In this document: positions 1-12,446 of the stretch, piece by piece | Layout of the letters: each line of letters opens with the position of its first letter | How positions within the stretch are numbered: position 1 is the first letter of the stretch | Assembly: GCA_030142905.1 (NCBI GenBank) | Contig: JASJOG010000252.1 | Coordinates: 248,501-312,500 of the forward strand | Reading direction: 5' to 3' | Length of the DNA: 64,000 nucleotides | From: Heliopora coerulea | Taxonomy: Eukaryota > Cnidaria > Anthozoa > Scleralcyonacea > Helioporidae | Program-made: the position numbers and the translations under genes | Notes under the pieces: model-generated | Database searches by the model: none | The model's input: only the letters and a program-made list of their open reading frames with translations | Told to the model about the DNA's origin: nothing

Positions 1-1392
1 TTCATTTTTGTTTTTTCATTTACAGGGTTTGGGTTGGGAATGAAGTTAGGTGTGGGACGCACAGTTGGTATTGTTTTGGTAAGAATTAGAAACTAATGGT
101 ATTTAGTCTTTCAATCACCATGATCGGCTGTTTGACAATTTTTACCGTATTAGAAACTTAGAAATGTTGATTGCGACGTCAAGTGGAGGAACAAATAAAT
201 AAGAACGCCTGAACACCAATTAAAAATTAATTTTTAAATTGCTTATTATCTTGTAGCCAGTGTTTAAGGAGATTTACCTCAGAATTTTCTTTGCATCGTA
301 GATCAAGAAAATCGTCCATGAAAATAGCTTGCAGTGCTTCCAGTTCATTTTCTTGTCGCTCCTGGAGAGTCTCCGCCATCCCAGTCGTTTATTTTTTCAA
401 GGACTATGGCCGATCGAATGACTGGATGTCGTTTTCACAGGTATGTGGAAAACTGTGATAAATGTTAAACCACAGCGGGGAATGCTAACTTAAGCGGTCT
501 GTACATGGTATACTGATACGGTCGTACAGTAACATTTGAGATTTCCCGAGTGAAGATGTTTGTTCAATTTTAACAAGCATTAAACAAACAGTCTCTGTAA
601 TGTCTACATGTTACCGAATGTTGCCAACTAAAAATGAACAAAGTTTCTGCAACGCCATCGGGCCAGGATAACTTATTTCCTTACTCGAAATTAGAATTAG
701 CACCGCGCCCGTAAGTTTTCAGCGGCATTATTTGTGCCACTGTAGCTTAGTTGGTGCACAACACGATTTAGTGTTTGAATAACTTTTCCTGACGAGGATT
801 GGGTTGGATATTTACGCGTCAGTTTAAACTAGAATTATAAAGTAAAATCCTATTGAGTGAACGAGTTAATGAATAAATTAATGAATGAATGCATGAATGA
901 ACGAACGAGTGAATGAATGAATAAATAAATGAATGAACAGGACGGACGGACGGACGGACGGATGGATGGATGGATGGATGGATAAAGGATAAAATTTAGA
1001 CAGATAGCTTGTTCATTAAACGGGAGAACGAGGACGAGGATGAGACATTGTGTTCGGTGGCTTTCGATTCAGTAAGGCAAATTACCTTAACAAAGCTTTA
1101 CATTAACGTTTTTGACTTTCACGTTCAATCTACAAAGTTATTGTTAAGTTCAACTGTCTTGTTCATGTGCGTTGCTATTTTGAGAAATATAAGACTTAAA
1201 ACTGGCTAACGTTTATTATTTTTTGTGGAATATTTTCAGTGCAATATAAATTTTCACCCTAACGTGATGTCCGATTTTGCAATTATGGTGAAGCATCCTT
1301 TTCCTCTTTCACCAGTTGAGATAAAAACATGTCAAAAGTTGTATTTGATAACATTGGTAATCCATACACTTTTTCAATAATGCATGGAGTTT
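1..1392. other. Intergenic DNA, no gene recognised
   Basis: No open frame here resembles a known protein and no convincing RNA gene is visible. The stretch contains a tetranucleotide repeat block (858-981), described separately. The open frame at 1009-1209 has no family features. The region lies downstream of the minus-strand acetyltransferase gene and should include its 3' untranslated end; an AATAAA-like signal on the minus strand occurs near 1212-1218. Confidence 0.5.
858..981. repeat. Degenerate tetranucleotide repeat (GAAT/GGAC/GGAT)n
   Basis: Successive blocks of GAAT, GGAC and GGAT units run head to tail, changing unit by single-base steps. This is ordinary microsatellite evolution. 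A similar block lies at 22640-22800. Confidence 0.85.
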
Positions 1393-2361
1393 TTAAAGCA
1401 AAACGGCTTTTTCAAATAACATGAGATTAAAGTTAAAAAAGTCAACGTATTTTAAGGAAAATTCTTTGGAAAGAAAATCCTTTGCGCACGATATCAGAGA
1501 AGTGGGAAGAAAAGACGAAAAGATGAATGGTTTGTTGATTTGTGAAGTGGCACACTCCAGTTGTTTTGTGATATGGATCTTAAGTAGCCTGATATCCCAA
1601 GTGTAGATTGTGGCCACCCAATGCAAACAGTTTACCCTTGGTGACTGTCGGCCATGACTTAATGATTCAATAACGTTCGTGTCCGTCGAGTTGGACACAA
1701 ACATGCAATCTCCATCATTCACCAAACCGTTGCATACGTTTGTCGAATCTACTTTAAATGGCTCCCAGTCGACGATCAATGTATTTTTCCTTACAACACT
1801 GTCCAGTCTTCCGTCTTCTAGAAGATCGTGAAATTCATCAGGTGTCAAAGGTTTAGCCTTTGACAAGTCAATGGTTGATTGTTTAAAATGGAACCAGGGT
1901 GAACCTCCACCAGATGTAGCCTCTGGGTTGGTAGAACCGACGTAAAAAGCTACTATTCCTAATTCCAGGACAAGAGAATCGCTGCCTTCCCTCCTTTGGA
2001 TAGCCAAACGCTCCACGTTAGAGGACATGGTCGTGTACCTCTCGATTTCTACGTGCGGATAGTGTCTCTGAATATACTGACGAGTGGCCTGGATTAGGGC
2101 TGTACTCAGTCCTTGCCCACGGTACTTTGGATGAACTCGGAGGCTTTGGCTCACGACTGTTTTGCCGCCATCGACGACATGAAACGCCCTTAATCCAATT
2201 ACTGTATTTTCTTTCTCTGCTACGATGATATTACGATCGGGATCGTCAAGCCATTTCAGAAAAACGTGTGGAAAATAGTCATGCCCCTGGTAAATACCCT
2301 TGGACATCTCCAGGACAGACTGCTCGTCGGTTTTCTTGGCGAGGCGAATCTGGACTTCCAT
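1393..2361 (-). CDS. GNAT N-acetyltransferase, histidine N-acetyltransferase (HISAT/NAT16)-like
   Basis: A single-exon frame of 322 residues with an in-frame TAG four codons before the chosen ATG, which supports this start. A short 5' UTR intron is possible because an AG acceptor-like site lies just upstream. The GNAT fold occupies roughly residues 4-150. The acetyl-CoA binding signature R-x-x-P-K-Y-R-G-Q-G is at about 75-84. The preceding motif, SKGIYQGHDYFPH (20-32) followed by WLDDPDR (37-43), closely matches the vertebrate NAT16/HISAT pattern of 'SRGIY-G-DY-P' and 'WL-DPDR'. The C-terminal half (about 195-322) is the extra domain of that family, and total length is in the family range. 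The fish enzyme transfers acetyl from acetyl-CoA to L-histidine, giving N-alpha-acetylhistidine, an osmolyte. Substrate here is inferred only from family membership. The next gene on the same strand is the ankyrin protein 1.8 kb upstream. Confidence 0.8.
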   Translation of the reverse strand: MEVQIRLAKKTDEQSVLEMSKGIYQGHDYFPHVFLKWLDDPDRNIIVAEKENTVIGLRAFHVVDGGKTVVSQSLRVHPKYRGQGLSTALIQATRQYIQRHYPHVEIERYTTMSSNVERLAIQRREGSDSLVLELGIVAFYVGSTNPEATSGGGSPWFHFKQSTIDLSKAKPLTPDEFHDLLEDGRLDSVVRKNTLIVDWEPFKVDSTNVCNGLVNDGDCMFVSNSTDTNVIESLSHGRQSPRVNCLHWVATIYTWDIRLLKIHITKQLECATSQINKPFIFSSFLPTSLISCAKDFLSKEFSLKYVDFFNFNLMLFEKAVLL

Positions 2362-4205
2362 CCTTTGGCTCTAAATTATTTCATCTCTGTACTGAGCTTG
2401 GTGGCAGTCGCTGCTCATGTTCTCGTTTATGGTCGAGGCAGGTGTTTTAAATGGAGTCGATTTGAAACGATGGAAGTGTTTTACGACACATTTTCTGGTC
2501 TTCTTCGGCAATTCATTAACGAAGTTCACGGTTTGGAAATAAATGAAACAGACGAACCTCACAACTTGATTGGATTTAATTTGGTCCTGACAGTTATACC
2601 TATATCGCATACCAAAATCAAACATACCAAATTCTTTGAAAAATGCCCGGTAAAGATACATGTTTGGTGAATTTAAACTCTACATTTATTCTTTAAGGAG
2701 GCTTCAATTGAAAATTTTCTCTTGTTTTAAATTGTTGTAGTGTGTGAATCGTGGCGCCTGGCCCTTTGTAAATTAGATATATGTTTGATAAGTGAATGAG
2801 TTAGACAAGGTTTCGGAGCATAGGAATTAACCAGACATTCGAGAAAAGGCAACCATACGACCCTGGACATATTCATGAAACTTTTTATAAATCTCGGTTA
2901 TGAATGACAGAACATATACATGAGCATACATGTAAATAATATGGTTTTTGCTTGAGTGTTGTTGACGCTATTTTTATCTCATTTAGCTGTGTTTTCATTA
3001 ACGACGTTCATGATTTTATATTAAATAAAAAAATGAAATTATTGCAGCAAGTGACTCAGAAAAATTATATGAGGTGCGGGCGAAACTATACGATGCCGGA
3101 TGAAACGAGAACAAATCATTTCATTCATTTTCACCGAAAAGGTCACACTTATCCCGCCATTGGAAACAAAGACCTGAGAGGAATATCACTAACTTTTCTC
3201 GGAAATAACTGTGACTAATCCAGGTTACATAATATATTCTACTTGTATACATTATGTGATTTTACATTATTGGCTTGTCGTATGTTTAAATTAACGTTCA
3301 TCTTAACATTCTAGGTATCTGTCGTCTCAGAAATCCAACTTCAACAATAAAATGGAGGTATTGTCACTGGTTCTTTCTAACCTAAATTCCGATCGACAGA
3401 GTTAAAAATAATGTCGATTAAACCACGACCTCAAGGCATTTGAATGTTGACCATCAACAGCAATCTAGGCATATCGTAAAATTTGTTGGTTAACCTTGTC
3501 CTGCATTTATTTTCAGTATTCAAATACTGGTAACGTAATCTTATAAAGTTACGTACACTTAACAATTAAATTGTTAGCTATTGATTTCTAGAAGTATCTC
3601 ATTCCAATGGAAAGCAAATACTATAATTATTGACTCTGAAGTACGTTCACCGGGCAGAGAACGTCGATTTACTTCAAAATCAATTGTGTACATGCCTGAT
3701 CGCACCTCATCCATATTCCGAAATGTAATTATTGTGGTCGAAACTAACTGACATTAATTTTTCGAATCGATACGAAAAACTGGGTATAAGCGTTGTAGAA
3801 AAAGTTTAAAAGTAATGCTCAGCCAAAAAATGAGTGGACAAGCTAGGTATTGACGTTTCGAGAGATAGTCCTTGACTCCGATGAAAGGCCACTTTGTTAT
3901 CCCGTTTTCAGACAGAGTACTAGTTATATCTATTTATCTACGTTGGTTCAGAACTGCCTATACGCAGCACTCCATTTTTGGGTATAAGCATTGCTGTAGG
4001 CCGTAAAACCTGTTCTCGTTGCGATACTCGCCGATACTCAATATCTATCGACAACTAAGTATCGAGTCAGCGTGTTCAATCGTGCTTAATCAATCATTTG
4101 CACTGGAGTAACACTACTAGTGAGTTTCTCCTTGTAAGCTTCTACTTGTTTCTATGTGTAAACATAATCTAAACTGACGAAGAGAGCTATGCCAGGTAGA
4201 AGTAT
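2362..4205. other. Intergenic DNA between two minus-strand genes
   Basis: No recognised gene. It should hold the acetyltransferase promoter and the 3' end of the ankyrin gene. A short repeat-like motif (TGACGTTTCGAG) is at 3851-3862, read on the minus strand as CTCGAAACGTCA. It is followed near 3955-3980 by a CTGCCTATACGCAGCA stretch that recurs in variant form at 6628-6645. Both look like remnants of a dispersed repeat. Confidence 0.45.
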
Positions 4206-5378
4206 TCACAGGTTTGTCTCTCGAAGAAAAGCAGATCTATGGCTGTCCTTCACGACGTGTTTACAGGGCAACGTTTCTCGAAGCAGCAGCGATCTCCCGA
4301 TGAGAAGAATCATTTCATCCTCGTGAGCTAAAGTTAGAGCTGTGTGCATTGTTCTCGTTCGTGCCATGAGGTCTGCGCCATAGGAAATAAGTAGAGCGGC
4401 ACAAGGAACATGATTCGAAACAACAGCGCAATGCAATGGAGTAAAACCTGCATGATCCTGCAGATTCACATCCGCGCCGTTGTTAATCAAAATTTGACCA
4501 CAGCGGAGGTTTCCCACACTGCTCGCTGTGTGAAGCAACGTCTTCCCAAAAAAGTCCTTTTCATTCAGGTCTACTGTTTTACATTGAATGGTCGACAACA
4601 ATTTTCTACTATCGTCTTTGTTGATGGCGAGCTCAAGTTCGAACCTCGTCACCAGTATCCTCGAGTTTGTGCTTTTAGTTTCCGTGGTCTGAATATCTCT
4701 CGAAGAAGTTAAGCTAGCTGGCGTGTATACATTTTCAGTAGTCCACGATCGACGATAACTTTCCTTTTCGGGACGCTGGACAGGGATGATCTTGTGTGGT
4801 ACAATTGAGTCAATTACCTGATTAGAACGGTCATGACAGTCCGAATACGTAAGTCGATTAATCACTCTTCTTGTTAAAGGTAAGCACGATGAGCTCAAGG
4901 TTTTACATGAGAAAGTTCTCGACTTTATACCATCGTTGTGCTCCGTTCCATGTTCTGGAAGCCCACATATCGTATTTGATTTAACTCTCTTCTTATCAAA
5001 TAAGGCAAACTTCATAAATACCGATTTTCTTTCCTCTGAGTCCATGATCTTCCATCCGCTGAAAGAATTACTTCTTTTCAATGGTTTCATGGACGACTCA
5101 TGCAACTCGTTTCCTTTGGCTATGTTTTTCGTTTGTAAGCCAAACATCTTCTCAGAGTAAGCGTGTTCCATTTCGAATTGTCCCTTCTTTGCTTCCTCAA
5201 ACAAATTTCTTTCTCTACAGATTAAAATGTGTGGTCGTTGAACGCTGCCATTTGTAGGCTTGATGAAAGGTGGCATTCTTCTTTCAGAAATCTTCAATGT
5301 AACGTGCAAGCCGTTTTTGGACAACTGTTGAGCAGGCTCGTCATTGACGCAATGACACCCTTGATGGACTATACTCAT
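4206..5378 (-). CDS. Ankyrin-repeat protein, unassigned
   Basis: A 390-residue frame with no visible intron. The N-terminal ~265 residues are hydrophilic, rich in Lys, Arg and Ser, show no recognised domain and are probably disordered. Two clear ankyrin repeats follow at about 275-307 (with GKTLLHTASSVGN and NNGADVN) and 308-340 (with GFTPLHCAV and SYGADL), then a degenerate third at about 341-365. A short basic tail of about 25 residues closes the protein. The repeats carry the usual TPLH turn and G-A-D hairpin residues. A polar stretch ending in FELELAINKDD precedes the first repeat, as the capping helix does in many ankyrin proteins. There is no signal peptide or membrane segment. The repeats indicate a protein-binding role; the partner cannot be read from the sequence. 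The start is the first ATG of the open frame; an upstream exon cannot be ruled out. Confidence 0.7.
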   Translation of the reverse strand: MSIVHQGCHCVNDEPAQQLSKNGLHVTLKISERRMPPFIKPTNGSVQRPHILICRERNLFEEAKKGQFEMEHAYSEKMFGLQTKNIAKGNELHESSMKPLKRSNSFSGWKIMDSEERKSVFMKFALFDKKRVKSNTICGLPEHGTEHNDGIKSRTFSCKTLSSSCLPLTRRVINRLTYSDCHDRSNQVIDSIVPHKIIPVQRPEKESYRRSWTTENVYTPASLTSSRDIQTTETKSTNSRILVTRFELELAINKDDSRKLLSTIQCKTVDLNEKDFFGKTLLHTASSVGNLRCGQILINNGADVNLQDHAGFTPLHCAVVSNHVPCAALLISYGADLMARTRTMHTALTLAHEDEMILLIGRSLLLRETLPCKHVVKDSHRSAFLRETNL

Positions 5379-6394
5379 TATTTTGATCTTTTCTCATACT
5401 CTCTCCAAGTGACGCCAGTCACGTTTTTCCTAGTACACCTCACAGCTTTTGTTTATTAAAATTTCATACAACAGGATCGTTCCTTCAGAATTTCGGAATT
5501 AAAAAAAGCAACTGAATAGCCTTTGTGGGTTCTGAAAAACAATACTTTCAGCTATTAAAAACTAATTATGGGCTATAAACATTCTTCGTAATTTTTATGT
5601 GGGCCGCAGTACCAATGCGGATAAGCAAATCATCTGTTCTCATGGTAACGGATAAAGTTAAAAAAAGGCCCCAAAAATTGCTGCCGTATTATAGTAGCAA
5701 TGGCGTGCTCAACGATGTCAGTTGAAAGAGACATAAACGTACAGTAATGACCGCTACCTTGTGTCATCCGGTTTTTTGAGATAATTAGGCGCTTCTATGA
5801 ACAGTTTGAACTCAAAGTTCAGCCACAGAAGGACGATAACCATACTAATTAGAAGTGGGAGATGACCTATCAAAACACCACAATTTATTCATGGAACGTT
5901 TTTACTCAGCTCCCCAACGTTTGAATAACAAAGGTCAAATCGGCCATGTTGAGGTATCACAGGAAAGAAGAAACTTTTTTTTTGGAGAACGCGTTGTGGA
6001 TGACGTTAAATGAAAACGCTCAATTGCTGAGATTTTGACTTAACCTTTTCGTGCATAATATTTTATTTTTTTGTTTATTCTATTTTGTTTGTTTTTCTTT
6101 GTTCTTTCATTAGTTCTTTATCCTTTTGTTCATTGTTCTCTTTTGTTATTTCCTTTGTTCTTTCATTAGTTCTATTGTTGTAACTTGTTGTACGACAACA
6201 GTATGGATAAAAAAAGTTAAACGAAGGTCACATCAACTTGATGTATGAAATAATGATTATTTCAGTGAAGTAATACACCCAGTATTATTGATAAATGAAT
6301 ATACAAAGCCGGCATAAAGGGAAAAAAAATTCTTTAGTCATCCCAAATTTTCATCACCAACCTCGTAAGAGAGTGACGAACTTTGGGTCTTGCC

Positions 6395-6421
6395 CAGGTG
6401 TCTCTGAAAAAGAGACACCTG
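6395..6421. repeat. Short perfect inverted repeat (hairpin)
   Basis: CAGGTGTCTCT and AGAGACACCTG are perfect 11-base reverse complements around a GAAAA loop. The hairpin lies about 120 bases upstream of the CTCGAAACGT repeat motif, so it is probably part of the same repeat family rather than a terminator. Confidence 0.7.
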
Positions 6422-6535
6422 CATTGATTTGTTTGTTTTTATTTCTCACATTTCATTGGTTAATTTTTGTCACATGATTTGCTTTAGTATATAACCTAGT
6501 CTAATTGCCATTCCTCTTTTAGAACTCGTTTCACT

Positions 6536-6570
6536 CTCTGACGAAGGACCATAGCTCGAAACGTTGGAAA
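6536..6570 (+). repeat. Dispersed repeat motif CTGACGAAGG...CTCGAAACGT
   Basis: The sequence CTCTGACGAAGGACC is followed after a short spacer by GCTCGAAACGTTGG. The CTCGAAACGT half recurs on the minus strand at 3851-3862 and 23971-23982, each time beside different sequence. I read this as one family of short, probably retroelement-derived repeats. The CTGACGA and CGAAAC boxes match the conserved core strands of hammerhead ribozymes, but a convincing stem II is not visible, so no ribozyme is claimed. Confidence 0.4.
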
Positions 6571-8458
6571 TCTTCATCATAAATTCGGCAGTCTACCAAC
6601 ATTTTAACCTTTTGTGCTGTTTTATACTGCCTACGCAGCATCCCATTTTTATATCATTTTCAGTTTGTTTACCCACTTCACATTATTACATACAGAGAAC
6701 CTTCTATATTAAATAGTTTTAAGATTGCAGTATTCATATGTCACCCTAAAGATCCGTTGACTTCTTCGTCGACAAAAGTCAAGGACCGTCCTAAACTGCT
6801 ACTGGATTACTGTCCGCAGATTCCACCTGACCTCGATAAGCTGACAATGCGCAACAACCATTCCACATGAAATTTCTCACTGGGCACTTGGTTTTTATCT
6901 CCGCTTCTCTTGTCGCCCTTACCTAGATCACCCTAATCTCCCACCAGAGTGATGTCCCTGTACTCCAATTTTATCCGGTGAACTTGTCCCAACTTAAACT
7001 TGGGACACATTAACGTCCAGCACAAGACATAAGAAAACCATTGAATAAGTAAAAGAATCAGGACACAAACGGTTCCTCGTATCTCGCAGCATCGTCAGAG
7101 TTAAAACAATAATTCATAAATAAATAAAAGTGTCAGATTACAAGCAGAAGTGGAAATAAGAGGATATTCAAAACAGGAATACAGCTAAGATTGCCCTGAA
7201 AATTAAGAGTCTATCTCTTACTTGAGATACAGATGGAGAAGAGGAGGAAAGGATTTTTAAAGGAGAGATGTATTAAGATACTAGATGGGGAAGAAATGGG
7301 ACGTCGTTTTTCGCCAGATGGGGAAGAAGTGAGACGTTTTTTGCCAGTATGAGCAGAGAGTCCCAGATGATATGAGACGCGCTTATGTAAATCTACCATA
7401 AGCTGCAGCATTGAGATGCGGAAAAATGAGCAATGTGAAATCTCAGACCTTTAAGTGAAGACGTCAAGGCGGAAAAAGAGACGGATGTTGAATTGAGGAA
7501 AGGCTCAGGAGAAAACGATGAGAAAGTGTTTGCGGATTTGAAATAAGTCCTGGGGTCTGGGGGTAGAGAGCATCGGAGTTACGTGTACGACAGTGAGGAA
7601 GATGATGTTCAGAGCAAAACGGCTCCTATTTGTTTGTTTCTTTTACCGCTGCTGATAACCAATTTATTATTTTAGAAAATGTTCCAAATGTCTGTGGCCC
7701 AAAATTTGCATAAAGTTGAATCCGGTTATCGCTATTTGATCATTTTTAACCAATCGCAAGTGAAGAACCAGGCGGGAATCTTAATCTTAGGACGAATATC
7801 AATGCACAGCACAAAACACGGAACAAAGCCATAGAATAAGATAAGATTTATTAAACTAACTAACGTTTCATCGAATGTTTAACGCATTAACCAGTTTTAC
7901 AAACTTTATTTTGTTACTTTATTCAGCTGTCCCGTCATCTTTGCTTACGACGGCCGCTGTTGTTTGTGTTGCATTAACAACAGTTTTGTTCACACAAACG
8001 CTTCCTTAATCGAATGCAATTTTGGGATCATAGGGACATATCTGATCCGCTTATCTGGTAAATCCGGTTATATGGAGAAATAAACTTGCTAATGCGATTT
8101 TCTCGTAAATAGCAGGAATTACATGAGGAAGTCTATTTTGTTCTAGAATATGGCTCTTGAAATCTCGGGGTAGACATTATAAGTGGACTTGTCTACATGG
8201 TGTGAATAAGAAGTTGGTTTAAAGTTCTTCACCTTTCTAAAGTAGGATAACAGAACAGTTAGACATTCGTGGACAAGCAATACTGAGCAAGGTTCCAGCG
8301 TAGAACCACCGAAGTGTCCATTTGTATGACTGTGGGCGTGGTCTAACTTTCCATCTGAATTTAAACCCGTTCCTGTTCGTGATTTTAAATACGTAGTTTG
8401 CAATTGGCGTACCGCATGGCCCCCCTATTGATTGACTATTCGTCAAACTTGCTCCGAA

Positions 8459-8530
8459 TCTGACATTATTTTACTCCAGCAAACGCCGGATTATTTTAAC
8501 CTGGCTAACGCCAGATGATTTTGCTCCTAA
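8459..8530. repeat. Degenerate ~26-bp tandem repeat
   Basis: Two and a half copies of a unit of the form GATTATTTTA-C-CC-GC-AACGCC lie head to tail. The copies differ at several positions. Their spacing and the shared ATTATTTTA and AACGCC blocks make chance unlikely. It resembles a repeat seen in cnidarian transposon flanks, but that comparison is from memory. Confidence 0.5.
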
Positions 8531-9460
8531 AGTGGAGATGTCTCAGAGAGAAAAGGGTTAAAGAGCTTTTGCCCAGTCAGAAATTCAACATTACACCAGA
8601 GTGCGACAAAATTATGAGCGTTTTTTTTGTTTTTTTTGTTTTTTGTTTTGACAAGAAGGGATGATAATTATTGCCAGTAGACATTCCAAAACCGAGTCGT
8701 AATGGAAGTACAAGATTTGTATTTAATGGAGTTATTGAAGCTGAATATTCCATTTTCCTGCTAATAGTTATTATTTCACATCCCAGGACCAGAGATCTGA
8801 CTCTGCCATAGTGCCATTGAGCCCAGTCGATGGTCCACGTAAGCTGTTTACCGTCACTGCAGTTTGGTGCAGTTGCTATGACCTATCAGACGCAAATTTG
8901 TGTGTATTACCCATAAAATCGGAACCTGCTTAAATCTGATCGTGTGTACCAGCCTTAAGCAGTCTCCTGAAATAATCAGGCATATTACAAGGGATATTCG
9001 TTATTTACACCTGATACCATCAAACAAAGGATCAAGAAGAGGAATTTGGGGTTTAGAATTATGGAAGTAAAATCCGTGGTAAGAAGCTGAACGAGACTCG
9101 TGGCGAAAAATACAACTTTGGAGTATTCTTGAATTAGAACGCTCGATCCTGGGAATCTGGTCCGGTGTTTTGCTCTCCACGGCAGTGTTATATTGCAGAG
9201 GAGCTATCATCCGAAGCCCGGATACCTATCCTGGAGGATAAGTCTAAGCAAATGAACAACGCAAGTTATGTTTTATGGTATCCGATTTTCGGATTTCAAC
9301 AGCTGAATGCCAATTCACCTTATCCGATTTATTGGATCCGACTGCCGGACGATCACCTTGAGATGTTCAACCGATCTGATTTTGAAAACTCTGAGGAATA
9401 GGATCCGATATGTCCGAATCGTAGGAACCGACAGATAGTCTAAAGTTTTAGCCGTATATC

Positions 9461-9515
9461 GGTATATATGTATATATGTAAGTATGTATATATGTATATA
9501 TGTATATATGTATAA
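9461..9515. repeat. TATG/TA microsatellite
   Basis: Iterated TATATATG units with one AAGTATG interruption. Confidence 0.85.
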
Positions 9516-10343
9516 AACATCAAGAACCAGCTCCTCAAATAGTCAACCCATATACAACATCAATTTTTAAAAAGTTGTTAAGGGGTTACCGTTTCTTGCT
9601 AGATAAATGCAGGGAGGAAGCCACTGAACGTAACCGACCGTTGACGGAGAACGTTAGCTTTCTACGGCGGGTTTTCAATGTTTCGCTTTTTATTTGGGCG
9701 GGGGAATGTAGACAGCAACTAAATTTTCATGCGTTTACATTTGTATCATATATGACAGGTTTACATGAGCGAGCAAATCACAGTTCGGGATGCTAAATAC
9801 TTTTTGACGGAAAACTAATAAACTTCGTGCTCCAATTATCGACCACATGGAAGTCGTCTGTCGCATTAAGCAAAGAAAAATGTCTACTTTGACACAACAT
9901 CGTTTCAAATTCCATTGAAATCTCACTTTTTGAACCGTCTCGAATTCTCCTCAGTGCAGCGAGAGTTAATATGCCTCTTTGTAATTTTTCTTAACAGACG
10001 GTGCAAAGCCATTTGATTAGTTTAAGGCACGCAAGTAAATTAAACAATTAAAAACGCAACATCTCAGACGCACAGGAAACAGCAATCAACGTAAAGTTGC
10101 GCTTCTGTTAACTCATTAACATGTACCCAAATATCGTGCGTAGAATTAACTAGATAAGCATAAAGATACTACCAACAGTTGGTTCCCTTAACCATTTTTA
10201 TCTTGTATATAATGTCCACGTCTCTAGGCAACGTAAATTTGCTTCGAATGCTTGGGATCTGTCTTGAAAGGCAAGCTTTATTGTGTGCTTTACGTTCAGT
10301 ATTGCCGATGTCAAAGATTTCCGAAAGAATAGTTATCCTTCGA

Positions 10344-11996
10344 CTAACTAGTCGCCCTTTCATCATCTTCTCTTTTATCGTCCTCATCTTTTTCGTTTTC
10401 ATCTTCGCTTTTCTCCAACGACCTTTTCTCTCCTCTCTCGAGTTTTCGATTTCTGGCGCGTCTATTTTTGAACCACACCTGAAAATAAGAGGAAATGCTA
10501 AGCCGTAGTTATGAGGCTGATCTAGCCAACAATCCCCGCTCTAATGACACAAATCTGATTTTCTAATCTCCATTAGATGGATATTATTGGCAATAATCCG
10601 ACTGGTTTGTTCTATAATCGACCGCTAAATTTATTTTTATTTAGGGGAAGCTGATTAAACTTATTAAAAATTAGGTATTTAGCGTTTGCAGGAGATTGTC
10701 ATCTGTACATTAATTCAGTTCCGTCCGCGTTCATTGGCACCATGAAAGTTTGAAGCGATCAGTATGTACCACCAATTACACTTCAAGGAGACTGTCGATG
10801 AGTTTTGCCGATGAATTGAAGGTCCCGCTGAAGATTAAACATGGAGGCAGGAAGGTTGCAGAAAGAAGGGAAATATGTACAGTCATGATGCAAATGAGAA
10901 TATGATGGGTTAGAATCGCATGCTCATTTGTATTGTGATTGCATATCTTTATGATCACATAGTCTTGCATGCCCTTTTAACCTTGAAAAGAACATAACCA
11001 TTTCCTCCTGATTTGGTCAATTATCCTTATGAGGGAGGGCGTTTCACCAACGTTAAGTTATTTAGCACTTACATTAATTTACAAGAAAACTCACTGGATT
11101 TTGTCGCGTTTTGACAATTTTACGAATAATGTGCGCTCCTTTCTGTACACACATATTTTGCCAAATATATTTTTTTCTCAAAATATTCTCTTCGACTGGA
11201 GAATGCTCAACTCTGCCTTATAGGTTTCACTCGATGTTTCTATTGAGAGAAAATCAGAGTTGAAAACTCCTTTTCACAGGCTTTTCCAGCTGTTATACAT
11301 TCCTCTTTCTCAAAACAGTATTACGGCGACTAAAGCACAATAAAAGCTAACTAGCTTGGGTCAACACACTCCTGGCTGTGGATTAATGAAAGAGTTTGTA
11401 AACGTGCGAAATCGTGATCAGTCTACATCATGGTGTATCTTAATGCTAATCTTAATACTTTTGTATTGATCTTGGACATTTCGAAAATAATTTGCTCAAT
11501 GTTTGTCCAATCGACAGCAAATTTCAACCACACGGGAGGTGTGCGCAGACCTGCAACCCATTATGACACATGGTTCAACATTTATTGATCAACATCATTT
11601 AATACCTCTTACTAGCAAATGTCGAATAAAATCGAAGTAACACTTAAACTTTCTGATTGCAGAGCTCGCCATCAGTGCAGGGCAGAAAAACCTAAAGCAA
11701 AACTAAACAGAGTCTTGCCCTACCTCAACTCTCTCTTCTTGTAGTCCTGCTTTCAAAGCCACGTTTTCTCTCTGGTAAAGATCAGGATACTGTGTCGTTC
11801 GAAACAAATCTTCAAGCAATTCGATCTGGGTTTCACTAAAAATAGTTCGATATCGCTTGCGCCTTTTCCGCGTTGTTGAAAATGGTGGTAACGTAAGAGA
11901 ACTGTTCACTAGGAGTTATAAGAAGAACATAGGAATCGCATTAAGCACCGCAACAAATTTAGACTTCCCCCCATAGTTTGCCGTCATTATATATAC

Positions 11997-12047
<51 letters not shown>

Positions 12048-12205
12048 TCTCTGAAGAGAAGAGTGCTCAATACAAAGGTGTAGAGCTTTAATAGTCTATT
12101 TAGTTATAGCTTTGAGCAACTGTCGTTACACGGTGTTTCACGCTTACGCGATCGCGTAAGCGTGAAACACCGTGTAACGACAGTTGCTCAAAGCTATATC
12201 TAAAT

Positions 12206-12252
<47 letters not shown>

Positions 12253-12401
12253 GTGAACGTTTAGGTTTACGAAATGCAAAGAGGGCTCAATAACGCAAAG
12301 AAAGAGCAAATGGGATTATATCGCTTACCTCAAAAAGTCACTACAGCCTGTTTCACCTGAAGATTCTTTCCCAAGATGAAACAGGCTGTAGTGACTTTTT
12401 G

Positions 12402-12446
<45 letters not shown>

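Larger units (their letters stand above)
5379..10343. other. Intergenic, repeat-rich DNA
   Basis: About 5 kb with no host gene that I can support. It holds a T-rich tract (about 6055-6190), a short perfect hairpin (6395-6421), a dispersed-repeat motif (about 6536-6570), a purine-rich stretch (about 7190-7560), a degenerate tandem repeat (8459-8530) and a TATG microsatellite (9461-9515). The open frames here are short and carry no family motifs. Confidence 0.5.
11985..12443. repeat. TA microsatellite tracts enclosing two palindromes
   Basis: Three TA tracts (about 11985-12044, 12210-12251 and 12405-12442) alternate with unique or palindromic sequence inside intron 1 of the minus-strand goosecoid-like gene. 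Two unrelated inverted repeats sit directly against the tracts and are listed separately. Confidence 0.85.

Noticed and set aside
736..770. tRNA A-box-like TGTAGCTTAGTTGGTGCA
   Set aside because: No B box or cloverleaf follows; at most a SINE scrap.
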